A stretch of 64,000 bases of DNA, from positions 1-64,000 of the forward strand of contig JAFQCV010000006.1 of assembly GCA_017416325.1 (NCBI GenBank). Direction: 5' to 3'. A program made the translations under genes and the position numbers. Positions 32,797-40,675 of the stretch are shown here, piece after piece (the stretch's first letter is position 1; each line of letters opens with the position of its first letter). The notes under the pieces were generated by a model. That model did no database searches, was not told the DNA's origin, and saw only the letters and a list, made by a program, of their open reading frames with translations. The DNA is from Oscillospiraceae bacterium. Its GTDB lineage: Bacteria > Bacillota > Clostridia > Oscillospirales > Oscillospiraceae.

Positions 32797-34302
32797 ATGG
32801 ACTATAAAAAACTGCAAAACGGAAGTGATATCCGTGGTGTCGCCCTGGAAGGGATAGAGGGCCAACACGTTAATTTGACGGAGAAAGTCTGCCGGGATAT
32901 TGGCAGAGGATTCGCCCTTTGGCTCATGGATAAGACAGGGAAGAAGGAAGGCCTGCGTGTTGCGGTAGGTCGCGATTCCCGGTTGTCCGGTGAAGCTTTG
33001 TGCGGTTGGATATGCGCTGCTATGGTTGAGCAGGGCATGTTCGTCACGGATTTTGGCATGGCAAGTACGCCCGCTATGTTCATGTCTACGGTGACAGATG
33101 GCTATTCATTTGACGGCAGTGTGATGATCACAGCCAGCCACTTACCCTTCAATCGCAATGGTTTTAAGTTCTTTACTCCGGAAGGCGGTCTGGAAAAGGG
33201 TGATATTAAAAGGATCCTGGAGTATGCGGCCGGAGAGCAGACCAGCGGTGTTGCAGCCGGTACATTGGTTTCCGGCGAGTTTATGAATACATACGCCAAG
33301 ATCCTTGCGGACAAGATCCGCGCAGCCACCGGCGAGGAGAAGCCTCTGACTGGTTTTAAGGTGGTGGTTGATGCCGGTAACGGCGCAGGTGGCTTCTATG
33401 TAGACAAGGTTTTGAAGCCTCTGGGCGCAGATACCGATGGCAGCCGGTTTTTAGAGCCTGACGGCAGCTTTCCCAATCATATTCCCAACCCTGAGGATAA
33501 GCAAGCAATGGCAAGCATCATGGAAGCCGTCCGTGAGACAAAGGCTGACCTCGGCATTATTTTTGATACCGATGTAGACCGAGCCGGCGCTGTGCTTGCC
33601 GATGGCAGTGAACTGAACCGGAACCGTATCATCGCTATGCTGTCTGCGATCCTTTTGCGTGAGTACCCCGGTACTACTATCGTTACTGACTCCATTACTT
33701 CCACCGGATTGGCAAAATTCATAGAGGAAAAGGGCGGTGTCCACCACCGTTTTAAGCGTGGCTACAGGAATGTTATCAACGAATCTATTCGTTTAAACAA
33801 AGCTGGTCAGGATAGCCAGCTGGCCATTGAGACCTCCGGTCATGGCGCATTTAAGGAGAACTATTTCCTGGATGACGGTGCCTATATCGTCACAAAGCTC
33901 CTCATCGAGCTGGCCCGCAGTAAAAAGGAGGGCTATACACTGGAATCTCTCATTGCTTCTTTGGAAGAGCCTGCTGAGAGCGTGGAATTCCGTATGAATA
34001 TTTTGCTGGAAGACTTTAAGGTATACGGTCAGCAGGTGATCGATGAGCTGACCGTCTATGCCGGGAAACAGGCTGGTTGGACACTGGCACCCAGCAATTA
34101 TGAAGGTGTTCGTGTCAACCTGGATGAGGCGCACGGTGCGGGCTGGTTTTTGCTGCGGCTGTCCCTTCACGATCCGCTGCTTCCTCTCAACATTGAGAGC
34201 AATGTTACCGGCGGTGCAAAAATCATTGCCGGTGAGCTTGCCGGGTTTTTGGCTCAGTACGATAAGCTGGATGCTGCTTCTCTGCAAAAATATGTAGGAT
34301 AA
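32797..34302 (+). CDS. Phosphoglucomutase/phosphomannomutase
   Basis: This alpha-D-phosphohexomutase shifts phosphate between C1 and C6 of hexoses. The 501-residue protein has the phosphoserine loop TASHLPFNRNG, the metal-binding loop DTDVDRAG, the sugar-binding ETSGHGAF and a C-terminal phosphate-binding domain. TASHLP replaces the common TASHNP. The start at 32797 follows AAGGAGG. It is a single-gene unit with its own promoter and terminator. Whether glucose or mannose phosphate is preferred cannot be read from sequence. Confidence 0.92.
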   Translation: MDYKKLQNGSDIRGVALEGIEGQHVNLTEKVCRDIGRGFALWLMDKTGKKEGLRVAVGRDSRLSGEALCGWICAAMVEQGMFVTDFGMASTPAMFMSTVTDGYSFDGSVMITASHLPFNRNGFKFFTPEGGLEKGDIKRILEYAAGEQTSGVAAGTLVSGEFMNTYAKILADKIRAATGEEKPLTGFKVVVDAGNGAGGFYVDKVLKPLGADTDGSRFLEPDGSFPNHIPNPEDKQAMASIMEAVRETKADLGIIFDTDVDRAGAVLADGSELNRNRIIAMLSAILLREYPGTTIVTDSITSTGLAKFIEEKGGVHHRFKRGYRNVINESIRLNKAGQDSQLAIETSGHGAFKENYFLDDGAYIVTKLLIELARSKKEGYTLESLIASLEEPAESVEFRMNILLEDFKVYGQQVIDELTVYAGKQAGWTLAPSNYEGVRVNLDEAHGAGWFLLRLSLHDPLLPLNIESNVTGGAKIIAGELAGFLAQYDKLDAASLQKYVG

Positions 34303-34331
34303 AAAGAAGTCCCCACAGGGGACTTCTTTTT
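34301..34331 (+). terminator. Phosphohexomutase terminator
   Basis: AAAAAGAAGTCCCC and GGGGACTTCTTTTT pair across an ACA loop directly at the stop codon. Confidence 0.9.
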
Positions 34332-34395
34332 ATCTTGATACACAAAAATCATTCTCCAGATTTCATCAGCTTTTTTTGTTTATGTAGGATATACT

Positions 34396-34490
34396 GAAAG
34401 CGCAGAATTGGAGCAATCTTAGGCATCCGATGCCGTGGAGGATTCTGCGGATATGGCGACGGTTGCCTGGTGACAGTTTGCTCTGTAGAA
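34396..34490. other. Non-coding stretch with nested stem-loops
   Basis: CGCAGAAT and ATTCTGCG enclose a second hairpin (GGCATCCGATGCC), and a further GC-rich segment follows. A TATACT box sits just upstream at 34390-34395, without a clear -35. I cannot match it to a known RNA family. A small RNA or a 3' UTR element is possible. Confidence 0.3.
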
Positions 34491-34495
34491 GGAAA

Positions 34496-34522
34496 CGGCG
34501 GTGACATATCTTGTCACCGCCG
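34496..34522 (-). terminator. pgsA terminator hairpin
   Basis: CGGCGGTGAC and GTCACCGCCG pair, followed on the minus strand by TTTCCTTCT, 13 nt beyond the pgsA stop. Confidence 0.65.
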
Positions 34523-34534
34523 TGGTGTATTGGG

Positions 34535-35134
34535 TTATGGATTGCTGTCTGCTGGAGGATCTGCTTTTTCAATCGTTTGGATCATGGGGCTGTGGGTGAA
34601 GTAGATCCGAGCATAGCCAATAAAGGAGATCAGCAAGAAGACACAGTCGATCCCGGTAAGGATATAGATAACACGCATATCAATATCGGGGAACATGACC
34701 ATAAAAATCAAGCTGACAAATAAAACGGTGGTGCTGATTTTTCCGGAAAGCAACGCGCCGGAAAGGATCTGTCCTTTGCGAAGGATTATAAAGCCTTGGA
34801 TCAGTTGGAAGCTCTCTTTCACGATGAACAGACCAACAAGGATAAGCAGAACAGGGTATTTCATGGTAAGGCACAGGATCAAGGCAAACTGGGTTGCTTT
34901 ATCCGCCAGAGGGTCGAGAATTTTACCGACATTGGAGATCATATTGAAGTGTCTGGCAATTTTTCCGTCTATGAGGTCAGTCAAACAGGAAACTGCCAGG
35001 ATCCCGGCGGCAATGTAATAGTCAGAATTGCTGTCCGCATTCAGATAGATCATAATATAGACAGGGATCAAAAGAAGACGGAACAGACTGAGCAGGTTAG
35101 GAACTGTCAGTATGTCCTTTTTCCAGTCTTTCAT
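34535..35134 (-). CDS. pgsA: CDP-diacylglycerol-glycerol-3-phosphate 3-phosphatidyltransferase
   Basis: PgsA makes phosphatidylglycerol phosphate in the membrane. The 199-residue protein has the CDP-alcohol phosphotransferase motif, DG-x2-AR-x8-G-x3-D-x3-D, at residues 56-78. It has about five hydrophobic helices and the N-terminal TVPNLLSLFRLLLIP signature. It has its own promoter. The absence of a neighbouring cinA/recA locus is unremarkable. Confidence 0.9.
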   Translation of the reverse strand: MKDWKKDILTVPNLLSLFRLLLIPVYIMIYLNADSNSDYYIAAGILAVSCLTDLIDGKIARHFNMISNVGKILDPLADKATQFALILCLTMKYPVLLILVGLFIVKESFQLIQGFIILRKGQILSGALLSGKISTTVLFVSLIFMVMFPDIDMRVIYILTGIDCVFLLISFIGYARIYFTHSPMIQTIEKADPPADSNP

Positions 35135-35176
35135 GTTTATCTTCCTTTCTTCCGGTCTGCTTTTGCATTATTCTTT

Positions 35177-35205
35177 ATTATAGGCATTATTTTTGCTTTA
35201 ATCAA
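35177..35205 (-). promoter_or_regulatory. pgsA promoter
   Basis: On the minus strand TTGATT (35200-35205), a 17-nt spacer and TATAAT (35177-35182). Confidence 0.85.
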
Positions 35206-35270
35206 GAGCGCTTTTAAATTTTATGTTAAAAATAAGTAAATTTTTGGGGGGATTTTCCGGAATGATCATT

Positions 35271-35825
35271 TTACGCTTCTGGATTACGGTCTGAAATGTG
35301 CTCCATAGCGATTAAGGATGCAGAAGGGTATTGTAGTGCCAAATGCTTCCAGGTTTGTTTGTCCAGCCTGCCAGTCACAGGTAATCCGCTTTGCTCTTGA
35401 AAGCTGCGCAAGGCTTGGGCTGTTGGAATATCCAGAACGCCGGTTACTTCCGGCGCGATAAGTCCCTCATAGGCCAATGCATAAACCTGCAGCATGCCCT
35501 GAACAAGGTATAGATTGGGATGCTGCTGGTTTTCCGATATTACCTCCATTGGATCAAGGATAATATAAAGCGGCTGCGCCTCATCCACTAACACCAGCGC
35601 AGGCTCATAAACAGCGGCAATGGTTTCCCATGTGGTTTGATCGGTGATACCGGTTACCGGAAGACCGTATTTGCGCTGAAATGCGGAAACGGCTGTAACA
35701 GTTTGCTGCCCATAGATCCCATCCGGAATCACGCTGGGTAAGGTTCGGTCACTTTCCGCAATGACACGCAGCATCGTTTGCAGACTGCGTACTGGCTGCC
35801 CGATAAAGGTTTCTTGGGGTTTCAT
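35271..35825 (-). CDS. Protein with two peptidoglycan-binding domains
   Basis: The 184-residue protein holds two PG_binding_1 domains. The first (about 8-70) reads VRSLQTMLRVIAE..PDGIYGQQTVTAVSAFQRKYGLPVTG. The second (about 100-165) has LDIPTAQALRSFQEQSGLPVTGRLDKQTW. It has no signal peptide and no catalytic domain. It overlaps the upstream SpoIID/PG-binding gene by 4 nt (ATGA), so the two are translated together. It may act in the mother cell on the spore envelope, or be exported by an unusual route. Confidence 0.85.
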   Translation of the reverse strand: MKPQETFIGQPVRSLQTMLRVIAESDRTLPSVIPDGIYGQQTVTAVSAFQRKYGLPVTGITDQTTWETIAAVYEPALVLVDEAQPLYIILDPMEVISENQQHPNLYLVQGMLQVYALAYEGLIAPEVTGVLDIPTAQALRSFQEQSGLPVTGRLDKQTWKHLALQYPSASLIAMEHISDRNPEA

Positions 35826-37069
35826 CGAATCACCTCCTGCCGAATGGAGTCCTGGTTTCCAACGGATAAGTCACGACCGGGGAATTGTGTCATGGTGGAT
35901 GTGCCGGCATATCTGTTACGTTGGGACTGCCTGCCGGCTGAGAAAGCTGGGACGGCGTTGTTTTGCGTTCCGGGGAAATTTTCTTCATTACGCAGACTGG
36001 TGTTTTCTATCCCGGTGAACTGATCGTAAATTGCGTCCCAGGTGGCACTGTCCACACTGCTCCCGATTTCCGGAAGGCCAAACCACCGCTGCGCGGCGAT
36101 TACCGCCTCGGCAGTTGCCGGGCCGTAAATTCCGTCCACTTGCACCGGCGGAATACTGGAAATGTATGCGGAAAGAACAGAGAGCATATATTGAAGATGC
36201 CGTACCTTATCTCCGGTCTCTCCCTGGTAAATAGAATTGGGATATTCCCAGCTGATGCTGTAAAATTGCTGCCCTTGGCTTCTTAACTCAGAAAGGGAAG
36301 TAACCGCTGTGTATAGCCGCACCAATGCATACCAAGTGGCTTTTCCCACAATACCATCCGGAGTGAGACCAAAGATCTCCTGAAATCTTCGTACGGCAGC
36401 TTCCGTGCGACTGCCATAGATCCCGTCCACAGAGGCTAATTTGGGAATGGCAGGATAATTTTGAGAGATTCGATTCAGCTCAACCTGCACAACGACAACG
36501 TTGGGTCCCGAGCTTCCCCGGCGCAAGGGTGTACCGGGATATGAGGATGCGATACCCCGGATCGGTGCGTTGTTAACGATTTCTACGTTGCCGTAATAGC
36601 TTCGTAAAATTTGTGTGGTGGAGTAGCCTTGCTGCGCAAGGTTTTGACTGCCCCATTGACTGAGGCCTTCGCAGGTGACGGTTGTTCCGTTACAGAATTT
36701 GGCGGCTAACGGTTCTACAAAACCGGGACGACGCAGGTAGTCATTAAATAATTCATCCACGATCCTAGATATGTTCTCGAAATAGCTTCTTCCGTTTACA
36801 AAGGCCTGATCGTAGGCGGTGGAACTGGTTATATCAAAATCATAACCCCGGCTGCGGTAAAACTCTGTATAAACACGATTTAAAGCGAAGGATACAATAG
36901 CGTAAATATTTGCCCTTAGCGCGCTTTCGTCCCAAGTGGGATAGATTTCACTGGATGCCACATTTTTTACGTAGTCTGAAAAAGGCACGGTCACATTTGC
37001 GGTATAACTATCCGGCGATCCCAGATGGACGGTGATCCTCTGTGGTACAAATGGTGTTACCGTTGGCAT
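35822..37069 (-). CDS. SpoIID-domain protein with C-terminal peptidoglycan-binding repeats
   Basis: The 415-residue protein begins with a region like the SpoIID/LytB amidase-enhancer domain (PFSDYVKNVASSEIYPTW..EALRANIYAI type, then GLSQWGSQNLAQQGYSTTQILRSYYG). At least two PG_binding_1 domains follow, with DGIYGSRTEAAVRRFQ and DGIYGPATAEAVIAAQ. No signal peptide is present. SpoIID is a lytic transglycosylase acting during engulfment, so a spore or cell-wall role is likely. It is the third gene of a four-gene operon. Confidence 0.82.
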   Translation of the reverse strand: MPTVTPFVPQRITVHLGSPDSYTANVTVPFSDYVKNVASSEIYPTWDESALRANIYAIVSFALNRVYTEFYRSRGYDFDITSSTAYDQAFVNGRSYFENISRIVDELFNDYLRRPGFVEPLAAKFCNGTTVTCEGLSQWGSQNLAQQGYSTTQILRSYYGNVEIVNNAPIRGIASSYPGTPLRRGSSGPNVVVVQVELNRISQNYPAIPKLASVDGIYGSRTEAAVRRFQEIFGLTPDGIVGKATWYALVRLYTAVTSLSELRSQGQQFYSISWEYPNSIYQGETGDKVRHLQYMLSVLSAYISSIPPVQVDGIYGPATAEAVIAAQRWFGLPEIGSSVDSATWDAIYDQFTGIENTSLRNEENFPGTQNNAVPAFSAGRQSQRNRYAGTSTMTQFPGRDLSVGNQDSIRQEVIR

Positions 37070-37078
37070 AAGGACCTC

Positions 37079-37459
37079 CTAGAGATTTTGTTTTGGGGTT
37101 TGGAAGGTTTCCGATTGACTCCAGGCGTCCGGAAGCTCCGCAAGGGGGATCATCTCAAGGTTTTGATCGGTTGTAGTGTCCGGAAAGACCTGCAGCCCTT
37201 CGTTTCTCAGTAATTCATAGCCACGAATCCGTGCGGTAATATTGACTACAGTAAATGGAATTACAGAACTGTCGGGCGACTGGCTTTCTGACCGTTCCGG
37301 CGTTGGAACGGATATCGGTTCGATGCGGCCGCTGCGGTCAGTCAGCCGCATGGCAATGACGGTCCCGTCTTGCGCTGTAACGGTAACCGCGACATCTTTT
37401 AACGGGAGTTGCGCATAGCTGGAATAAGCATGTACCTGTATGTATCCTGAAGCACTCAG
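37079..37459 (-). CDS. Carboxypeptidase-regulatory-like beta-sandwich protein
   Basis: The protein looks like a single immunoglobulin-like/carboxypeptidase regulatory domain (GYIQVHAYSSYAQLPLKDVAVTVTAQDG..RLTDRSGRIEPISVPTP). The only good ribosome site, AAAGGAGG, is 7 nt before an in-frame CTG at 37459, so I start there (126 residues). A TTG at 37549 would give 156 residues but has no ribosome site and would place the start inside the previous stop. It lies between the four-helix protein and the SpoIID gene, and its function is unknown. Confidence 0.65.
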   Translation of the reverse strand: MSASGYIQVHAYSSYAQLPLKDVAVTVTAQDGTVIAMRLTDRSGRIEPISVPTPERSESQSPDSSVIPFTVVNITARIRGYELLRNEGLQVFPDTTTDQNLEMIPLAELPDAWSQSETFQTPKQNL

Positions 37460-37545
37460 AAAAATTCCTCCTTTACTGGGATGCGTATGAAATAGGATAT
37501 GCTGGACCTGATAAAAAGGTGAGGGGAAGGAAGACCTTCCCCGTC

Positions 37546-37974
37546 TCAAAGATACTCTTTCATTTGCTGGATATTTGCGTTTTCGCAGTTGATCAGTCTT
37601 GCTGATAAAGCTTCGACTCTGGGATCGGAATTGCGGTGCTGGTGGTCATTTTTGATTCCTTTGATCATACCCCGTGTATTCCCTTGAATCATCATAGCTG
37701 CCATTCTGGAATCACTGTGGTCGTGCATCAGAATACTCCTGCTCATCATATCCGACATAATTTTAGATGTTTTGGAAAGCTCTTTTAGCTTCCAACCCCG
37801 TGAATTTGCGATATCATATGCTTCCTGTTCGATAGCATTATATTCAGAAAGCTGCTCCCGCAAGGCGTTTTCTAATTGCGGACCGGGATTCTGCTTGATT
37901 ACACTGCGGATTCCGGTCTGACCCATCTGAGCTGTTTTTAATACAGAGCCTAGGATATCTTTGTTATTCTTCAT
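37546..37974 (-). CDS. Helical protein of unknown function
   Basis: The 142-residue protein is predicted from its heptad-like pattern to be mostly alpha-helical, as in small four-helix bundles. It is rich in Met and Lys and includes MAAMMIQGNTRGMIKGIKND. It has no signal peptide or recognised catalytic motif. It is the first gene of an operon with the beta-sandwich, SpoIID and PG-binding proteins and may be a spore or envelope component. A hairpin (GGGGAAGG..CCTTCCCC) follows its stop codon and may reduce expression of the next genes. Confidence 0.75.
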   Translation of the reverse strand: MKNNKDILGSVLKTAQMGQTGIRSVIKQNPGPQLENALREQLSEYNAIEQEAYDIANSRGWKLKELSKTSKIMSDMMSRSILMHDHSDSRMAAMMIQGNTRGMIKGIKNDHQHRNSDPRVEALSARLINCENANIQQMKEYL

Positions 37975-38072
37975 AAATCATCACCCTTTTACATTATTTC
38001 CGGGTGCCGCTTTATCATGCGTTCCATTATTTTCTCCTGATGCATACAATGGACAGAGAAAGGAGGCGTACT

Positions 38073-39884
38073 ATGTGCGCGATTGCTGGAGTTATCGGTT
38101 TACCGGTGGATTGTTTTATTGTCAATAAAATGCTTTCGACTATGCGGCGTAGAGGACCGGATGCCCAAGGATCCTATTTCGGTAGTAATTGTTGTCTTCT
38201 TCATTCCAGATTAACAGTAATTGATCCGGAAGGCGGCGCACAGCCAATGCATTTGTGTTGGCAGGGAAAGGAATACACAATCGTTTATAACGGTGAGTTA
38301 TATAATACGGAGGAGCTGCGGCAGGAACTCATAAAGCTGGGACATGAATTTCAAAGTCATTCCGATACGGAGGTGCTGCTTCATGCCTACGCCCAATGGC
38401 ACGAGGTATGTCTGGAAAGACTAAACGGCATTTTCGCTTTTGCTGTATGGGAGAGCAGCGAGAGTAAACTCTTTTTGGCAAGAGACCGCATGGGCGTGAA
38501 GCCTCTGTTCTTTAAGCTTCATGAGGGCGGACTTCTGTTTGCATCAGAGCTAAAAACAATATTGGCGTACCCAACCGTACGGGCGGAACTGGATGAGACC
38601 GGCGCGGCAGAAGTTATTCTCCTTGGGCCCGGTCGAACCCCGGGATGCGGTGTTTTTCGGGGAATGGAAGAACTGGAGAGTGGCTGCTGCGCCAGATACC
38701 ATTGTGGCAAACTGACAGTGAACCGCTATTGGCGATTGCTTGACAGACCTCATACAGATTCTTTTGAAGAAACCGCCCAAAAGGTCCGGTTCTTGGCAAC
38801 GGATGCAATACGCCGGCAAATGGTTTCCGATGTACCTATCGGTACTTTCCTTTCCGGCGGACTGGATTCCAGTCTGATCACATCCCTTTGCGCGTCAGCC
38901 ATGAACCAGCAGGGGAAGCAGCTTAAAACATTCTCTGTAGACTATGTTAATAATGATCTGTACTTTACGCCCGAAAAGTTCCAGCCCAATTCCGATGGAA
39001 CCTATATTCGCTTAATGCAGGATACCTTGGGAACGGATCATCATTGGTGCGTCCTTTCTCCGGAGGAGTTGCTGGGCGCTCTGGAGGAGGCTGTGGCGGC
39101 AAGGGATCTTCCGGGCATGGCAGATGTAGACATTTCTTTATTGCTGTTCTGCCGAAAGATACGAGAGCATGTTACCGTGGCCCTTTCCGGGGAATGTGCA
39201 GACGAGATTTTTGGTGGATACCCATGGTATCGTGACCCGGAGATTCGGGACCTGAACGGATTTCCCTGGGCGCAAAACATGGCGCAGCGTTGTGAAATGA
39301 TGGTGACAAAAACCAAAGGAAAGGAATATATTCTGGACCGTTATCGGAAAACCTGTGAAGAAAGCGATATCCTGCCGGGAACACCTCCCTTAGAGCGCAG
39401 AATGAAAGAAATGATGAACCTGAACCTGCGTTGGTTTATGCAAACGCTTCTGGACAGAAAGGACAGAATGAGTATGTATTCAGGTCTGGAGGTTCGTGTT
39501 CCGTTCTGCGATCACCGAATAGCGGAGTATTTATACGGTGTTCCCTGGGAATATAAAGATTACAACGGGAAAGAAAAGGGCTTGCTGCGGCATGCTATGT
39601 ACGGAGTTTTACCAAATGAGGTGCTGTGGCGGAAAAAGAGTCCCTATCCCAAGACCCACGATCCGGCATATCTGAAACTGGTGTCGCAGCGGCTGGAGGA
39701 TCTTTTGACCCGGAAGGATGCGCCACTGTTTTCCTTGGTTCGCAAAGATATGGTCAAAGGGATCTTGGAGGAAGAACCCCGGTGGCCCTGGTACGGTCAG
39801 CTTATGCGCAGGCCACAAACCATTGCGTATCTGCTGCAGATCAACCATTGGCTGGAACGGTATGCGGTAGATATTCTAATATAA
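38073..39884 (+). CDS. asnB: Asparagine synthetase (glutamine-hydrolysing)
   Basis: AsnB makes asparagine from aspartate, glutamine and ATP. The 603-residue protein starts MCAIAGVIG, so processing exposes Cys2 as the glutaminase nucleophile. The glutaminase domain (1-200) contains RRGPDAQGS, NGELYN and SDTEVLLHAY. The synthetase domain has the PPi-loop SGGLDSS at 261-267 and SGECADEIFGGYPWY. The start at 38073 follows AGGAGG and is required for the N-terminal Cys. It is divergent from the envelope operon. Confidence 0.95.
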   Translation: MCAIAGVIGLPVDCFIVNKMLSTMRRRGPDAQGSYFGSNCCLLHSRLTVIDPEGGAQPMHLCWQGKEYTIVYNGELYNTEELRQELIKLGHEFQSHSDTEVLLHAYAQWHEVCLERLNGIFAFAVWESSESKLFLARDRMGVKPLFFKLHEGGLLFASELKTILAYPTVRAELDETGAAEVILLGPGRTPGCGVFRGMEELESGCCARYHCGKLTVNRYWRLLDRPHTDSFEETAQKVRFLATDAIRRQMVSDVPIGTFLSGGLDSSLITSLCASAMNQQGKQLKTFSVDYVNNDLYFTPEKFQPNSDGTYIRLMQDTLGTDHHWCVLSPEELLGALEEAVAARDLPGMADVDISLLLFCRKIREHVTVALSGECADEIFGGYPWYRDPEIRDLNGFPWAQNMAQRCEMMVTKTKGKEYILDRYRKTCEESDILPGTPPLERRMKEMMNLNLRWFMQTLLDRKDRMSMYSGLEVRVPFCDHRIAEYLYGVPWEYKDYNGKEKGLLRHAMYGVLPNEVLWRKKSPYPKTHDPAYLKLVSQRLEDLLTRKDAPLFSLVRKDMVKGILEEEPRWPWYGQLMRRPQTIAYLLQINHWLERYAVDILI

Positions 39885-39917
39885 AGTGATTATTGGCTCA
39901 AAAAATTGAGGACACTA

Positions 39918-39945
39918 TACCGGGATGACTTCGTCATTCCGGTAT
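39918..39945 (+). terminator. Hairpin after asnB
   Basis: TACCGGGATGAC and GTCATTCCGGTA pair with one wobble. It has no proper T-run, and it abuts the next promoter. Confidence 0.5.
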
Positions 39946-39973
39946 TGCAATCATTGAAAAAAGAAGGTATACT
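39945..39973 (+). promoter_or_regulatory. Promoter of the HD-protein gene
   Basis: TTGCAA (39945-39950), a 17-nt spacer and TATACT (39968-39973). Confidence 0.7.
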
Positions 39974-39994
39974 AAAGATAAAGGAGGAGTTGGC

Positions 39995-40651
39995 ATGACT
40001 TATGAACAGGTGAAAACCGACACCGCGATCAAAACCTATATTTCTCATGCGGACGCCGCATTGGCTGTCCTGGGGTATACTGAGCATAGCTTTCCCCATG
40101 TTACACGGGTTGCGGAAACTGCCGGATATATTCTCCATACCTTGGGACATGACGCCCGGACGGTAGAATTGGCAAAAATAGCCGGTTTCATGCATGATAT
40201 CGGCAATGTGGTCAATCGTGTGGAACACAGTCAAAGCGGCGCGGTGATGGCGTTTCGGATTCTTGACAACATGGCATTTCCTCCGGAAGAGATCGCGTTG
40301 ATCGTTTCTGCCATTGGCAATCATGACGAGGGAACCGGTGTTCCGGTGAACCCTGTGGCGGCGGCGCTGATCTTGGCGGACAAGTCTGATGTTCGCCGCA
40401 GTCGTGTGCGGGTCAAGGATACCGATAAATTTGATATCCATGACCGGGTAAACTATTCTGTTACAGAATCCAAGCTTGAGATCGTTCCTGATGAAAATGT
40501 TCTTCAGTTGGTTCTGTCTGTAGATACCCAGTTTAGTTCTGTCATGGATTATTTTGAGATTTTTATGAACCGTATGATTTTATGCCGTCAGGCAGCCCAG
40601 TCCTTGGGCCTGAAATTTAAGCTCTTCATTAACGGTCAGCAACTCGTTTAA
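39995..40651 (+). CDS. HD-domain phosphohydrolase
   Basis: The 218-residue protein has a metal-dependent HD phosphohydrolase core. The first histidine is in HSFPHVTRVAE, the HD pair in AGFMHDIGNVVN, another histidine in GNHDEG and the last Asp in ILADKSDVRR. Such proteins cleave nucleotides or cyclic nucleotides. The substrate is unknown. It starts after a clear AAGGAGG and is followed 24 bp later by the branching enzyme gene, so the two probably form an operon with rlmA. Confidence 0.85.
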   Translation: MTYEQVKTDTAIKTYISHADAALAVLGYTEHSFPHVTRVAETAGYILHTLGHDARTVELAKIAGFMHDIGNVVNRVEHSQSGAVMAFRILDNMAFPPEEIALIVSAIGNHDEGTGVPVNPVAAALILADKSDVRRSRVRVKDTDKFDIHDRVNYSVTESKLEIVPDENVLQLVLSVDTQFSSVMDYFEIFMNRMILCRQAAQSLGLKFKLFINGQQLV

Positions 40652-40675
40652 TATTTTGTGAAAGGTGGCAGCTTT

